Counted from the stretch's first letter, positions 54,062 through 64,000 are shown. The stretch: DNA of 64,000 nucleotides from Flavobacterium cellulosilyticum (GCF_004349355.1 NZ_SMFK01000006.1:142486-206485); one strand, 5' to 3'. Notes: generated by a model from the letters alone, not told the origin. Program-made: numbers and translations.

Positions 54062-55510
54062 TTAATTGATTCTAATTGTATTGAATGAATCTGCTTGTAG
54101 GACAATTTCATAATAGATATCATTTAATTTAACCGAAACTTTTCTTTCATTGGAATTTTCATTCTGAATAATCATCACGACACTTTTATCTGGATTTTCA
54201 AAAGCAAGTAGATCTTTAAACTCGCCTGTTGTCTCCAATAATTTTGCTCCAGGCAAAACAAAATGGCTGACATGTTTCAACAAATAATATTCGTGATTGA
54301 ATTTATAGGTATGATTTTTTGTATCAACACTAACCAAACTATTCTGTTTCCAGCCCCAAGTACTAATTCCTCCATCTTTTAAAGTGGTGTTCCAATACAT
54401 ATAGGCATTAGCTCCATTTTTAATATAATGTTTCATCAAGTTCCATGAGTATTTACAAGCCTTCCAGTCATTATCACCATTGCCACACTCCTGCTCCGTT
54501 TGATACAATCTTAAATTAGGATATCGTTTATGAATTCCAGGAATCGCCTCTTTCCCTGCCCATTGAAAACCTACTCCCTCAATATATTTACTAGCGATTG
54601 GGTCTGTAAGAATACTGTCAACAAGTGCTTCCGAAGGGCGTTCCATTGTTCCAAACATAAGAGCAACGTCTAGCTTTTTCATTTCAGGTCCCAAATATGA
54701 ACCTATAAATTGAGCCAGGCCAGAGGAGGTCCAAGTACAACTTGGAAAAACTTGTGCCGAATTAAATTCGTTTTGAGGCATAACCATATCGATATTAATA
54801 TCTTGATTGCGATATGCCTTTATAAATTTGCTAAAATATTGAGCATAGGCCTTAAAGTACTTGTCTTCTTGTATAAACATGTTAGTCCCTTCCTTACCTT
54901 CACGCGCGACAGGCAATCCATTGTTAATTCCCCTAAAATCCATTCCCCATTCCTTAGATTGTAAATCCGAATCACCAAGAAGGCTCTTGGATGCATAATG
55001 CTTATTGTATTTCATCCAAGTAGGCGGCGACCATGGCGATGCCCAAAGTTTAAGTATAGGATTGTATTTCAAAGCATTTTTAATAAAGGGAACTAAAGTT
55101 TCTAAATCATTAGAAATACTGAAATTTTTCATCAAAAAATCACCTTCAGTTTCATCATAAGAATACCATTTTAGAGCAAAATCATTAGCTGCTATTGGCA
55201 TTCTGCATATTGTGAAGTTTGCTCCAAAACCTGGTTCAAACAACTCTTTCATAATTGCCTCTTTGTCATTGTCACCTAACTGCTTAAGTGATGTCCATCC
55301 AAGTTCATTAAAACAAGTTCCAAATCCTTCGATTGTCTGTAAGCTGTTAGAACTGCTAATTCCAATATCTGTTTTTGTCATAGAATTAATAACAACAACT
55401 GAATTGTTAACCTGCCAAGGCACAGACTCAGTTGTTGCTATCATTTGTATTTTTTTTTGCGCACAAGCAACTAGCGAAAAGGCAAAGAAAAGTAATAGAA
55501 ATTGTTTCAT
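54062..55510 (-). CDS. GH30 glycoside hydrolase, lipoprotein
   Basis: A 482-residue enzyme with a lipoprotein signal (lipobox LVAC), so probably surface- or periplasm-anchored. GH30 features: GFGTCFNELGW at the start of the core, LWASPWSPPTWM, the acid/base Glu in MPQNEFNSA and the nucleophile in YQTEQECGNG. I chose the ATG at 55510 because MKQFLLLFFAFSLVACAQ is a proper lipoprotein signal; an ATG at 55531 in frame adds 7 residues. GH30 includes beta-1,6-galactanases, beta-1,6-glucanases and others, and with GH42 and GH51 a galactan backbone is the likelier target (inference). Confidence 0.88.
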   Translation of the reverse strand: MKQFLLLFFAFSLVACAQKKIQMIATTESVPWQVNNSVVVINSMTKTDIGISSSNSLQTIEGFGTCFNELGWTSLKQLGDNDKEAIMKELFEPGFGANFTICRMPIAANDFALKWYSYDETEGDFLMKNFSISNDLETLVPFIKNALKYNPILKLWASPWSPPTWMKYNKHYASKSLLGDSDLQSKEWGMDFRGINNGLPVAREGKEGTNMFIQEDKYFKAYAQYFSKFIKAYRNQDINIDMVMPQNEFNSAQVFPSCTWTSSGLAQFIGSYLGPEMKKLDVALMFGTMERPSEALVDSILTDPIASKYIEGVGFQWAGKEAIPGIHKRYPNLRLYQTEQECGNGDNDWKACKYSWNLMKHYIKNGANAYMYWNTTLKDGGISTWGWKQNSLVSVDTKNHTYKFNHEYYLLKHVSHFVLPGAKLLETTGEFKDLLAFENPDKSVVMIIQNENSNERKVSVKLNDIYYEIVLQADSFNTIRIN

Positions 55511-55631
55511 GTTGTTTTTATAAAAGTTCAATAAAATAGAAAGTTAAGTCCCGTTTGAATTGTATTTAAAGCTTACAAAATAATGAAGCTAGAAAAAGGA
55601 ACTAATTATTAAAAGAATAATGATTTAGAAA

Positions 55632-55663
55632 ATAGTCCCCTGTTTGTAAAACAAGGGACTATA
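55632..55663 (-). terminator. Hairpin between susD and GH30 genes
   Basis: ATAGTCCC and GGGACTAT pair, with an inner TTGT/ACAA. There is no strong T run on the minus strand, so it may only reduce expression of the three hydrolase genes relative to susCD, as is common in PULs (inference). Confidence 0.55.
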
Positions 55664-55698
55664 TAGTTCTAAATAATTAGTACGTTAGATTCAAAACA

Positions 55699-57162
55699 CT
55701 AATAACCGGTGTTCTGAGGAAGAATATTACTGTTTTTTTGAATATCTGCTAGAGGAATTGGCAACAGCTTATGAAAAGCTTGCATATTATAATTCAGATT
55801 TTGAAGACTTGAATTTACTTGACTATTCATCAAATTTACCATATTAATTACTCCATTTGCATCTGCACGTTTTAGATCATTCCATCTGGTACGTTCGTAA
55901 ACCAATTCCAATCGTCGTTCTTTAAGAACTGCTATAGCTAATTCGCTCTTTGTAATAGCAGTAGTATTTGCTAATCCAGCTCTATTTCTGATTTGGTTTA
56001 ATAAAGCTTTAGCCTCAGCAAGATGATCTAGTTGTACATTTGCCTCAGCTGCCAACAAAATGATATCAGAAAGTCGGATCATCACTAAATTGTCACCGTT
56101 AGTCCATGTATCACTATATGAAAATTTACCACAAAATGGAATTGCTTTACTGGTATCCCATGCATTTAAAGGCATAGTAAAAGCAGCTCCAGAAACCTGC
56201 CAATTGAAAGTAGATTTATATCTTGCGCCATTATCTCCAGCATTATTAAATGCTTTTACAAGGTCATAAGAACCTATTTGACGTTTTGGCCAGTTGTCAT
56301 TGGGTCCATAAGACAGAACATTTAATTTCCAAACATTGTAAGGAGATCCATTTGAAGGAACCTGCAATTCAAAAATAGATTCCGTAGTGTTCTTATTAGC
56401 AAGTCCAAATAATTTAGAATAATCAGTAACTAATGTATATGGTCCACTAATAACTTTGTTACAATAAAGTAAACAATTTGCATAATCACCCATTTGGGCA
56501 TAAGTTTTAGCCAATAATGCTCTTGCCGCTCCTTTTGTAGCTCTACCTTTATCACCATGATAAGGCAAATCGTCCAATGTGGTTTCAACATATTTCAAAT
56601 CTGTAATAATTTGAGCATACACTAAACTGGCGCTAGTTCGAGAAGGGTAATAATTTCCATCATTTGTAGCGTTAAGAATTAGCGGAACATCACCCCAAGA
56701 GGTCACCAGCCAATAATATGCATGCGCTCTTAAAAAAGTAGCCTCTGCTATTATTTGCTCTTTTCTTTTAGTACCATCCCATTTTGGGTCATTGATAGGT
56801 TTTACATTATCGATGGCAGTATTAGCAGCTGTAATATGTTTGTACAATTCTTGCCAACTTAATTGCAACTCCCCATTAGAGGATGTAAAAGTGAAATTTT
56901 CTAACGGTTGTTCGACAGCGTTATCCCCATTGACATAGGTATTGTCTGATATAGCTTCGGTAGTAAAAAAGTTACTATACGTAAAATAATCTGGTACTGC
57001 ATTATAAGCACCATTTAATATGCTTTCAGCGTCAGCAGCTGTAGTTAATGATCCAGCAGCCAATTCCGACTGAGGTGCTCTGTCTAGAAAATCCTGAGTA
57101 CATGACGAAAGAATTATTGTCAATACAAAGAATTGAATGTATTTTGATAAATTAAGTTTCAT
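55699..57162 (-). CDS. SusD/RagB-family glycan-binding lipoprotein
   Basis: A 487-residue outer-membrane lipoprotein (lipobox SSC near residue 21). The SusD fold is shown by RAPQSELAAGSLTTAADAESILNGAYN (shown in part), TFLRAHAYYWLVTSWGDVPL (about 143-162), LLAKTYAQMGDY and the C-terminal RNRAGLANT, VLKERRLELVYERTRWNDLKR and MQAFHKLLPIP. It captures glycans at the surface for the SusC partner 11 bases upstream. Confidence 0.95.
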   Translation of the reverse strand: MKLNLSKYIQFFVLTIILSSCTQDFLDRAPQSELAAGSLTTAADAESILNGAYNAVPDYFTYSNFFTTEAISDNTYVNGDNAVEQPLENFTFTSSNGELQLSWQELYKHITAANTAIDNVKPINDPKWDGTKRKEQIIAEATFLRAHAYYWLVTSWGDVPLILNATNDGNYYPSRTSASLVYAQIITDLKYVETTLDDLPYHGDKGRATKGAARALLAKTYAQMGDYANCLLYCNKVISGPYTLVTDYSKLFGLANKNTTESIFELQVPSNGSPYNVWKLNVLSYGPNDNWPKRQIGSYDLVKAFNNAGDNGARYKSTFNWQVSGAAFTMPLNAWDTSKAIPFCGKFSYSDTWTNGDNLVMIRLSDIILLAAEANVQLDHLAEAKALLNQIRNRAGLANTTAITKSELAIAVLKERRLELVYERTRWNDLKRADANGVINMVNLMNSQVNSSLQNLNYNMQAFHKLLPIPLADIQKNSNILPQNTGY

Positions 57163-57173
57163 AATATTATTTT

Positions 57174-60100
57174 TTATAATTGAACATTGATACCCATAGT
57201 AAAAGTCTTCGATGATGGGTAGGTTCCTTTGTCAACTCCAAGTGACATAAGTGATGATCCAGAACCAGCATTTTGCGCCTGATTATTTGTTCCTTGTCCG
57301 TCACCGTTAACTTCAGGATAATACCCTTTGTAATTGTGAAGCGTCACCAAATTTTGAGCTGTAGCAAAAACTTTAAACCCTGTTAGCCCTATTCTTTTAG
57401 TGAACTCATTCTCTATTTGATAACTTAACGTTATATTTTTTAATCTAACGAAAGAACCATCTTCTATATAGTTTGAGGAAACTCTATTTTGCAACATAGT
57501 AGCGGCTGCTGTATTTGTTGTTCCATTTCCAAGTGCTCTAGGAACACTTGTTATATCTCCAGGTTTTTGCCATCTGTTTAATACTTCAACACTTTCATTA
57601 GCATAACCAGATAAAGCTTCAATTTCCATTCTTGGAGTATTGTAAATTTTATTTCCTTGAACACCATCTATTAGAAACGATAACGAAATTCCATTGGAGG
57701 TAAACTCATTTGTAAAACCAAAAGTATATTTTGGCAAAGCCGACCCAAGATTCATCATTTCATTACTATAAACCAAATTACCAGTTTGTGGGTCAACACC
57801 CTCAGATTTATATCCCCAGAATGTTCCAAGAGGATAACCATTCTTGATCACTTGAGTATATAGAGGTACTTGACTTCCAGCAACAAGAATTGGTCCTGTT
57901 TGGAATGTTGAGTTTGAATCTAAACCTACTATCTTATTATCGTTTTTAGAAAAATTAAAATTAGAATTCCATCCAAAGTTCTTTTTATCGATAATTTTTG
58001 CATCTATAGCAAACTCAATCCCTTTATTAATATCAGATCCTGGTAGATTCATTGCAATAATAGAACTTCCTGAAGTCATTGGTAATTGCAGGGTAAAAAT
58101 CATATCTTCCACCTTCTTATGATAATAATCAACCGTAAGATTTAAACGATTATCTAAGAAACCTACTTCTACACCAAGATTAGTCTGTGTCGCTGATTCC
58201 CATTTTAAATCTGGATTCCCCAACTGAGCGGCTGGCTTGATACCTGGAGCTATATCCGTTGAATTGTAAGCATATGGCGCTCCTGCATTAAGCAAGCTAT
58301 AAGAAGGATAAAGCATGGTATATGGAGGTAAATTACCCGTTTTTCCCCAACCAGCACGGATTTTTAGATTTTGCATCCATTTTACATCTTCCATGAACTT
58401 TTCATTAGAAACTTTCCATCCTGCAGATAAGGCAGGGAAGTTTCCGTTCACCACATTTTTACCAACTCTAGAAGATCCGTCACGACGAAACGTAGCTGTA
58501 AACAAATACCTGTCGCCATACCCATAATTTATTCTACCAAAATAGGAGTTGGTAGACCAATCATATTGTGACGTTCCAATTCGGAAATCAGAACTGGCTG
58601 CATTCAAAGTTTCGATTGCACTTGTTGCAAAACCGGCTCCATGTTGAGTTGATTTCGAAATTGATTCATTCATTGCTGAGGTTCCAAAAATAACATCAAA
58701 AGAATGTTCTCCAAAAGACTCTTTGTAATTTATTGTGTTATCCCACTGCCATCTGAAAACCTCATAAAAGGTACTATCCCCTCCACCTTGAGTACTACGA
58801 CCTACCAAACTACTACTTGGATTTAAAAAATAATCGTATTTCGAATTTTGGACAACACCATTAATCTGATTTCTATAAGTGATATTATTAGACAACTTAG
58901 CCTCTACAAAAGCATTCCCCAAAAAGTTATTTCCAATAGTTTTATTCGTATTGTTATAAATTAATGATATGGGATTTTCTCCAGAATAATAATTACTCAC
59001 TCCATACACACCAGGAATGGGTGCATTTGAAGGCATTTTAATTGGAATATACTCAGGAGTAACAAGCGCACTAAGTACAACACCACCAAAATTAGCAGAA
59101 GCATTGTCTTTAATTGATCTTTGATTGGTTCTATCATAGTTAATAGATCCACCCATTTTTATGCTTTTATTTACATCTTGATTAACGCTTAAATTAGCAG
59201 AATAACGCTCGAAATTCGACTCTCGAATTATTCCTTCTTGTTTAAGATGCCCTATGCCTAAGTAATAAGTTCCAGTATCTGAACCTCCTGAAGTATTTAC
59301 ATTGACACTTGATTGTGCTGCATTGCGATATATTAAATCCTGCCAATTGTTGTTAGTTCCTGCTAAATCATAATAATTTGGGACACCGGGATCAGTACCT
59401 AAAATCTCCTTTTGCAAATCGAACCATTGTGAATTATTTAAAACAGGTAATTTTCTAACAATTTGTTGAAATCCACCATAATAATTGATTGCCGTAGTGG
59501 ATTTCCCTTTTTTTCCTTTTTTGGTTGTAATCAATACTACTCCATTCGTTGAACCAGCAGCTCCATAAATACCAGCAGCAGAGGCATCTTTTAAAACATT
59601 TATTGATTCGATATTATTAGGATCAATTCCTTTAACATTACTTGTAAGAACACCATCTACAACATATAATGGCTCACCTCCGTTTGGAGAACCCATTCCA
59701 CGTATACGAACAGAAATTGTACCTCCAGGTGATCCAGATGAGGATGCAACCTGAACTCCAGCTGCTTTCCCAGTCATCGCTTCTACGGCATTTACGATAG
59801 GTCTGCTTGACACATCTTTAACTTTAATATTGCTTATTGCAGAAGTAACGTCCTTTTTCTTTTGGCTTCCATAACCAATTAAAACTATTTCATTTAAACT
59901 TGTTGCCTCAGATTTGAGTACAATATTTAGTTTAGTTTGTCCTTTTACTTGAGTTTCAAAATTAGAATAACCGATATAGCTAAATACTAATACCGCTTTT
60001 TCATTGGTGCTGATTTTGAAATTACCATCAAAATCAGTTGAAACACCATTATTAGTTCCTTTCTCTAAAACATTTACACCAGGTATTGGGAATTTTGCTT

Positions 60101-60194
60101 CGTCTAATACCGTTCCGGTGTAAACTTTTGTCTGAGCCTGTGTACTAAAAGCTATTAACAAAAGTAAAATCAAAAAATATTTATATTCTCTCAT
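57174..60194 (-). CDS. SusC/RagA-family TonB-dependent glycan importer
   Basis: A 1006-residue outer-membrane receptor with a signal peptide (cleavage near STQAQ), a CarboxypepD_reg-like N-terminal domain (TGTVLDEAKFPIPGVNVLEKGT), a plug with SAISNIKVKDVSSRPIVN, GKAAGVQV, IRGMGSPNGGEPLYVVDG and SINVLKDASAAGIYGAAGSTNGVVLITTKKG (shown in part), and a barrel ending in a C-terminal strand. Imports oligosaccharides using TonB energy with its SusD partner. First gene of the PUL on the minus strand. Confidence 0.95.
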   Translation of the reverse strand: MREYKYFLILLLLIAFSTQAQTKVYTGTVLDEAKFPIPGVNVLEKGTNNGVSTDFDGNFKISTNEKAVLVFSYIGYSNFETQVKGQTKLNIVLKSEATSLNEIVLIGYGSQKKKDVTSAISNIKVKDVSSRPIVNAVEAMTGKAAGVQVASSSGSPGGTISVRIRGMGSPNGGEPLYVVDGVLTSNVKGIDPNNIESINVLKDASAAGIYGAAGSTNGVVLITTKKGKKGKSTTAINYYGGFQQIVRKLPVLNNSQWFDLQKEILGTDPGVPNYYDLAGTNNNWQDLIYRNAAQSSVNVNTSGGSDTGTYYLGIGHLKQEGIIRESNFERYSANLSVNQDVNKSIKMGGSINYDRTNQRSIKDNASANFGGVVLSALVTPEYIPIKMPSNAPIPGVYGVSNYYSGENPISLIYNNTNKTIGNNFLGNAFVEAKLSNNITYRNQINGVVQNSKYDYFLNPSSSLVGRSTQGGGDSTFYEVFRWQWDNTINYKESFGEHSFDVIFGTSAMNESISKSTQHGAGFATSAIETLNAASSDFRIGTSQYDWSTNSYFGRINYGYGDRYLFTATFRRDGSSRVGKNVVNGNFPALSAGWKVSNEKFMEDVKWMQNLKIRAGWGKTGNLPPYTMLYPSYSLLNAGAPYAYNSTDIAPGIKPAAQLGNPDLKWESATQTNLGVEVGFLDNRLNLTVDYYHKKVEDMIFTLQLPMTSGSSIIAMNLPGSDINKGIEFAIDAKIIDKKNFGWNSNFNFSKNDNKIVGLDSNSTFQTGPILVAGSQVPLYTQVIKNGYPLGTFWGYKSEGVDPQTGNLVYSNEMMNLGSALPKYTFGFTNEFTSNGISLSFLIDGVQGNKIYNTPRMEIEALSGYANESVEVLNRWQKPGDITSVPRALGNGTTNTAAATMLQNRVSSNYIEDGSFVRLKNITLSYQIENEFTKRIGLTGFKVFATAQNLVTLHNYKGYYPEVNGDGQGTNNQAQNAGSGSSLMSLGVDKGTYPSSKTFTMGINVQL

Positions 60195-60601
60195 ACATTC
60201 ATAATTTAAATTGTGGTTAATTTTTAATTTTTGGTTATTGATTTAGTTATTGATTTCAATAATTAAATGCGTTTTTAATAATTTCATTTTTCATTATTTT
60301 AAAGTTAATATGTTATTTTATTGTCGCAAAAATATAACTGTTTTTATGATTATAGCAATTACAAAGCAATACAAAAACCAAACAATTTAGATTTAACAAC
60401 CAAACAAAAACCAAACATTTTTTATTTAAACCATTAATTACAAATACTTAAACTAATTTAATACTGTGTTAAATAATGTTAATTTAAAATAATAACAATA
60501 CATTAGTAGAATAATTGAAAAATGCTAATCAATTTTAAATGTGTATGTACCATTTAAAATTAATTGTACAAAAAATTTCATACAACCTATCTACTACCCT
60601 T
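60195..60601. other. Divergent regulatory region of the PUL
   Basis: About 400 bases of very AT-rich DNA between the divergent susC and regulator genes. On the minus strand TATTTTTG (60327-60334) fits TAnnTTTG and an upstream TTG (60356-60358) lies 21 bases away, a probable susC promoter. The region should also hold the binding site of the regulator. No gene is seen. Confidence 0.5.
60327..60358 (-). promoter_or_regulatory. Probable susC promoter
   Basis: TTG (60358-60356) and TATTTTTG (60334-60327) on the minus strand, 21 bases apart, about 130 bases before the susC start codon. Confidence 0.4.
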
Positions 60602-63472
60602 ATGAATCTTATAAGAACTATTATCATTCTATACTTAGTTTTGTTTTCTAATATTCTATTGGGACAAGAAAAAGTGATTGGTCTGCCTGAAATTAGAAAT
60701 TATAAAAAAGCAGATTACAATGGAGATCCTCAAAATTGGGAAATTGATCAAGACAAGAACGGAAATCTTTATTTTGCAAATAATAAAGGACTTTATCAAT
60801 TTGATGGATTCTCTTGGCACAAATACAGCTTACCAAATTCTGGCTTAATTCGATCTTTTAAAATTGACAAATCGGGGAAAATCTTTGTGGGAGGTGAAAA
60901 TGAATTTGGATATTTTAAACCCAATTTAAAAGGAAAAATGGAGTATTTTTCTTTATCGAATTCAATTAATAAAGTGAACCTTAAATTAATGGATATTGTT
61001 TGGAAAATACACCTATATAATGACGAAGTGATTTTTCAAACCTTTGTAAAAGCCTATATTTTAAAAGGAAACAATTTAACTTTATTAGCTCCCCCAAGTC
61101 GATTTCAATTTTCATTTCAAGTTAACAACCGGTTATATTTTCAAGATCATAGCTTGGGAATTCTTGAATATAAAAATGGAAAACTATATCCTATGCAAGG
61201 AACCACTTCATTAAATGGAGATGAAATATGGGGAATATTCCCTATGCCCGAAAACAAATTATTAATTGCAACATTAAACAATGGTCTCTATTTGTACGAT
61301 TATAAAAAAATAATCCCTTGGAACACGCAAGCCAATACATTTATACAAAAATATGATTGTTTAGGAGGTACTACTCTTAATAATAAATTTATTATTCTTA
61401 ATTCATCAACAAACGGTATTATAATATTTGATACATCTGGCAAAATAATACAACATATAAACCATGAAAAAGGCCTTCATAACAATACTGTACTTGCCTC
61501 ATATGTAGACGACAAAAACAACCTTTGGTTGGGTTTAAATAATGGTATAGCCTATATTAACGAAAACTCGCCTAATACGCATATGGGCTACAGTTATGGA
61601 TTAAGTACTGTGTATGCTTCGGCCATATATAAAGAGAATATTTATGTTGCTACTGATCAAGGTCTCTACTACCATTCTTTAATAGACAACCATAAAGAAG
61701 AAGCTTTCAAATTTGTTGAGGGAACTTCAGGGCAAACATGGAACATACAAGTGATTGACAATCAACTAATATGCGGCAGTAATAAAGGTGCATTAATAAT
61801 AGATAATGGCAAAATAATTAATAAGATTAACAGTCTGGGACACTTATATTTTAAAAAAATCCCCAACAAGCCCGATTTTATGATTGGAACTAATTACAAC
61901 GGATTCGGACTTTATAAAAAGGTTTCAAATAATTGGCAATTTATAGATCAAATAGATGGGATTAATAGCTACCCCTATTCATTTGCGATAGACAACAAAT
62001 ACATATGGTATAAAAAGGATGATTTAATCTACAGGTTGACTATATCAGAAGACATGAAGAAATTTGAAAACATCAAAACTTACAAAAACATTTCAATTAT
62101 AGATAAAGTTATTGGAAGTATTCAAAACATTAACAATGTAATATATTTCCAAACCAACAATCATTTCTATACCTATTCAGCTAGCAAAGAATCATTTGTT
62201 AAAGATGAAAAATTAAGTGCTATTTTTAAAAACATTCCCAAAATAAAATCATTAAATGAGGATGCAGATGGGAATTTATGGTATGTCTTTAATGAATCGT
62301 TAGGGGTATTAATGAAAGATCAAAATGATAAATTTAAAAATGTTGTAGCTCCCTTATCTAATTTTACGGGAAATTTGGTTACTAATTTTTTTTCTGTTTC
62401 AACCATTAATTCTGAAAATATATTTATAGGTTTAACCGATGGTTTAGCCCATTATAATTCAAAACAAAAAAATAATTATAGCAACAAACCAAAGGCTATT
62501 ATACGAAGTTTTATCCATTCAGGAGATACATTAATTTTAAATAATGGTCAAAAGAAAATAGACAAACACAAACTTCCATATAAATTTAATAATGTAAAAT
62601 TCACCTTTTCATCGCCAACGTACGAGAATCTTAATAATGTAGAATTTTCTTTTCTTTTAGAAGGCTTTGACTCCAATTGGAGCAATTGGTCTAATACCGC
62701 AGCAAAAGAATATACCAATTTACGTGAAGGCAATTATGTAATGAAATTAAAAGTGCGCAATAGTTATGGCGTCCAGTCTGATGAAACTTCGTTATTATTT
62801 TCTATTTCACCGCCTTGGTATAGGCATTCATTAGCTTACTTTATTTATATCGCATTTATATTTTTAAGTATTTATTTTATACGCGAAAGAATGAAAATAA
62901 AAATCAGAAGGAACAAATACTATCAAACCGTAGAACAAAGAAAGTTGTATTTGGAAAAAGAAGCAAAAATACGGCTTGAACAATATGAACTAGAAAGAGA
63001 AATCGAAAAACTTAAGAATGAAAAACTTAAGGAAAAAATATTAGTTAAAGACAAAGATCTTGTAAGCAATTCGTTGCAGATAATTAAAAAAAATAAAGTT
63101 TTAAATGGAATTATGAGCAAGTTAAAAAATATTAACGAGGAACCATTTGAAGCATCAACGAAATCTCAATTTACTAAATTAAAAAAAAGTATAGCACAAG
63201 AAGTCAGCTCTGAAAATAACTGGGGAAATTTAGAAAAACATATAAAAAATGTTCATTACGATTTTTTAAAACGATTAAAAGAGAAACATCCAAAAATTTC
63301 CTCAAGAGAACTTGATTTATCTACCTATCTCCTTATCAATATGTCAACCAAAGAACTAGCAGAAGTCATGAATATTTCAACTGGAGGAGTTGAAGTAGCA
63401 CGATACAGATTAAGAAAAAAATTAGGACTCAATAATAAAGAAAATCTACATAGTTATTTGATGAATATTTAA
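60602..63472 (+). CDS. Membrane sensor-regulator: propeller, Y_Y_Y and HTH domains
   Basis: A 956-residue one-piece regulator. A signal sequence (MNLIRTIIILYLVLF, cleavage near LLGQE) leads to a periplasmic beta-propeller of two-component-regulator repeat type (about 30-620), a Y_Y_Y domain (around FKFTFSSP and LEGFDSNWSNWS), one transmembrane helix (LAYFIYIAFIFLSIYFI), a cytoplasmic coiled coil and a C-terminal LuxR-type helix-turn-helix (SSRELDLSTYLLINMSTKELAEVMN, then VARYRLRKKLGL; shown in part). There is no histidine kinase or receiver domain, so it differs from hybrid two-component (HTCS) regulators. It should sense a glycan in the periplasm and control the divergent PUL. I chose ATG 60602; an ATG at 60539 would add 21 residues before the signal peptide. 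Confidence 0.88.
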   Translation: MNLIRTIIILYLVLFSNILLGQEKVIGLPEIRNYKKADYNGDPQNWEIDQDKNGNLYFANNKGLYQFDGFSWHKYSLPNSGLIRSFKIDKSGKIFVGGENEFGYFKPNLKGKMEYFSLSNSINKVNLKLMDIVWKIHLYNDEVIFQTFVKAYILKGNNLTLLAPPSRFQFSFQVNNRLYFQDHSLGILEYKNGKLYPMQGTTSLNGDEIWGIFPMPENKLLIATLNNGLYLYDYKKIIPWNTQANTFIQKYDCLGGTTLNNKFIILNSSTNGIIIFDTSGKIIQHINHEKGLHNNTVLASYVDDKNNLWLGLNNGIAYINENSPNTHMGYSYGLSTVYASAIYKENIYVATDQGLYYHSLIDNHKEEAFKFVEGTSGQTWNIQVIDNQLICGSNKGALIIDNGKIINKINSLGHLYFKKIPNKPDFMIGTNYNGFGLYKKVSNNWQFIDQIDGINSYPYSFAIDNKYIWYKKDDLIYRLTISEDMKKFENIKTYKNISIIDKVIGSIQNINNVIYFQTNNHFYTYSASKESFVKDEKLSAIFKNIPKIKSLNEDADGNLWYVFNESLGVLMKDQNDKFKNVVAPLSNFTGNLVTNFFSVSTINSENIFIGLTDGLAHYNSKQKNNYSNKPKAIIRSFIHSGDTLILNNGQKKIDKHKLPYKFNNVKFTFSSPTYENLNNVEFSFLLEGFDSNWSNWSNTAAKEYTNLREGNYVMKLKVRNSYGVQSDETSLLFSISPPWYRHSLAYFIYIAFIFLSIYFIRERMKIKIRRNKYYQTVEQRKLYLEKEAKIRLEQYELEREIEKLKNEKLKEKILVKDKDLVSNSLQIIKKNKVLNGIMSKLKNINEEPFEASTKSQFTKLKKSIAQEVSSENNWGNLEKHIKNVHYDFLKRLKEKHPKISSRELDLSTYLLINMSTKELAEVMNISTGGVEVARYRLRKKLGLNNKENLHSYLMNI

Positions 63473-63767
63473 TAACCTTATCTATTTTACAATAAAGCAT
63501 AAACAAAAATGGTTTATGAAAATCTAGAGTCGCTCCGAAGTGAATTCACTCCTATCTTTTTAGAAGTAATTATTTAATAAACCAACAGAAAAGCAACTTC
63601 TGCTCCTGATAGATATGCTTAAACGAAATTGAACGGAAGGAAAAAAAATTCTAGTTTTAATCATATAATTGGATCAGGAACACAACTTGGGGAGAAAAAT
63701 AGGATCAAGTCTAAAAGTTGTGGGGAAATATTAAATTTCGATATTTGTATTTCAAAATTATATAGAA
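63473..63767. other. Spacer before the insertion sequence
   Basis: About 300 bases with no gene seen. The left end of the IS and its inverted repeat must lie in here but cannot be fixed without the right end, which is outside the window. Confidence 0.4.
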
Positions 63768-64000
63768 ATGCAAGACTCTTTTATTGAACTTCTCAAATTG
63801 TTATTACCTGAAATTATTGTTGATTATTTCGAACTTACTTCCTATAAAAAAGGGGAAGAAATTCTTCATCTTTATTTAAAAGAGATCAATTCTATACCCA
63901 AAGAATATCGTCAAGCTAAATTAAGCTCCAAAGGTTTTTTTGATGAGATAACTGTTCAAGACTTTCCTATTCGTGGACATCAGGTTTATCTGCACATCAC
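63768..64000 (+). CDS. ISAon1-type transposase, N-terminal part, cut by the window end
   Basis: The frame starting at the ATG at 63768 is open to the end of the window (77 codons). It matches what I know of the ISAon1-family transposase N-terminal protein: a start with ELLKLLLPEIIVDYFELTS, then HLYLKEINSIPKEYR and SSKGFFDEITVQDFPIRG. Such elements (ISL3-related) normally have the catalytic transposase in a second frame downstream, which is not in view. Whether the element is intact is unknown. Confidence 0.75.
   Translation, partial: MQDSFIELLKLLLPEIIVDYFELTSYKKGEEILHLYLKEINSIPKEYRQAKLSSKGFFDEITVQDFPIRGHQVYLHI

Noticed and set aside
63660..63720. Possible left inverted repeat of the insertion sequence
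   Set aside because: The right end is outside the window, so the terminal repeat cannot be confirmed.

Overview
The window reads as Bacteroidota, most likely Flavobacterium or a close relative. The support is AT-rich DNA, TAnnTTTG-type -7 boxes, a SusC/SusD pair, flavobacterial families (DUF4301, DUF3127, ribosomal protein L21 with an extra helix-hairpin-helix tail, bacterial GGGP synthase) and intergenic repeat families I recall from flavobacterial genomes. It looks chromosomal. There is no rRNA, CRISPR array or prophage, and I recognised no tRNA.

Left part (1-6167): a cytoplasmic sugar-use operon with the tail of one MFS transporter, a PfkB sugar kinase, a GH13 sucrose-phosphorylase-like enzyme, a second MFS transporter and a GH37 trehalase-like enzyme. 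From 6200 to 19900 come housekeeping and envelope genes: a heavy-metal-binding lipoprotein, a DMT permease, an M16 peptidase pair (one member without the zinc motif), rplU-rpmA, an APC permease, two MscS channels, a cysteine synthase and a sorbosone-dehydrogenase-like protein. From 20100 to 21800 lie a decayed YoeB-type toxin-antitoxin remnant and two small unknown genes, then ahcY.

The stretch 23500-25300 holds a 4'-phosphopantetheinyl transferase and a RAYT (REP-associated tyrosine transposase) surrounded by six copies of a roughly 33-bp palindrome. One copy supplies the stop codon of the upstream gene and one lies in frame inside the transposase gene. Next come a GGGP synthase, pnuC, a NadR-like kinase fused to DUF4301, and arfB with a TTG start.

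Thiamin is the main theme of 29280-46860. A TPP riboswitch precedes a TonB-dependent receptor (probable thiamin uptake). A second TPP riboswitch on the minus strand heads an eight-gene biosynthetic operon: thiS, thiC, a TenI/ThiE-like gene, thiD, thiE, thiG, thiH, thiF. Between these blocks lie greA, a HIT protein, a transglutaminase-like protein, an orphan histidine kinase, a flavin reductase, a DUF3127 protein with an SSB-like acidic tip, a PAP2 phosphatase, aat and a MOSC protein.

The right part (49740-63472) is a polysaccharide utilisation locus: SusC, SusD, GH30, GH42 and GH51 on the minus strand, with a divergent propeller/Y_Y_Y/HTH membrane regulator on the plus strand. The predicted target is a galactan or arabinogalactan side chain (inference). 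The window ends inside the first gene of an ISAon1-type insertion sequence.
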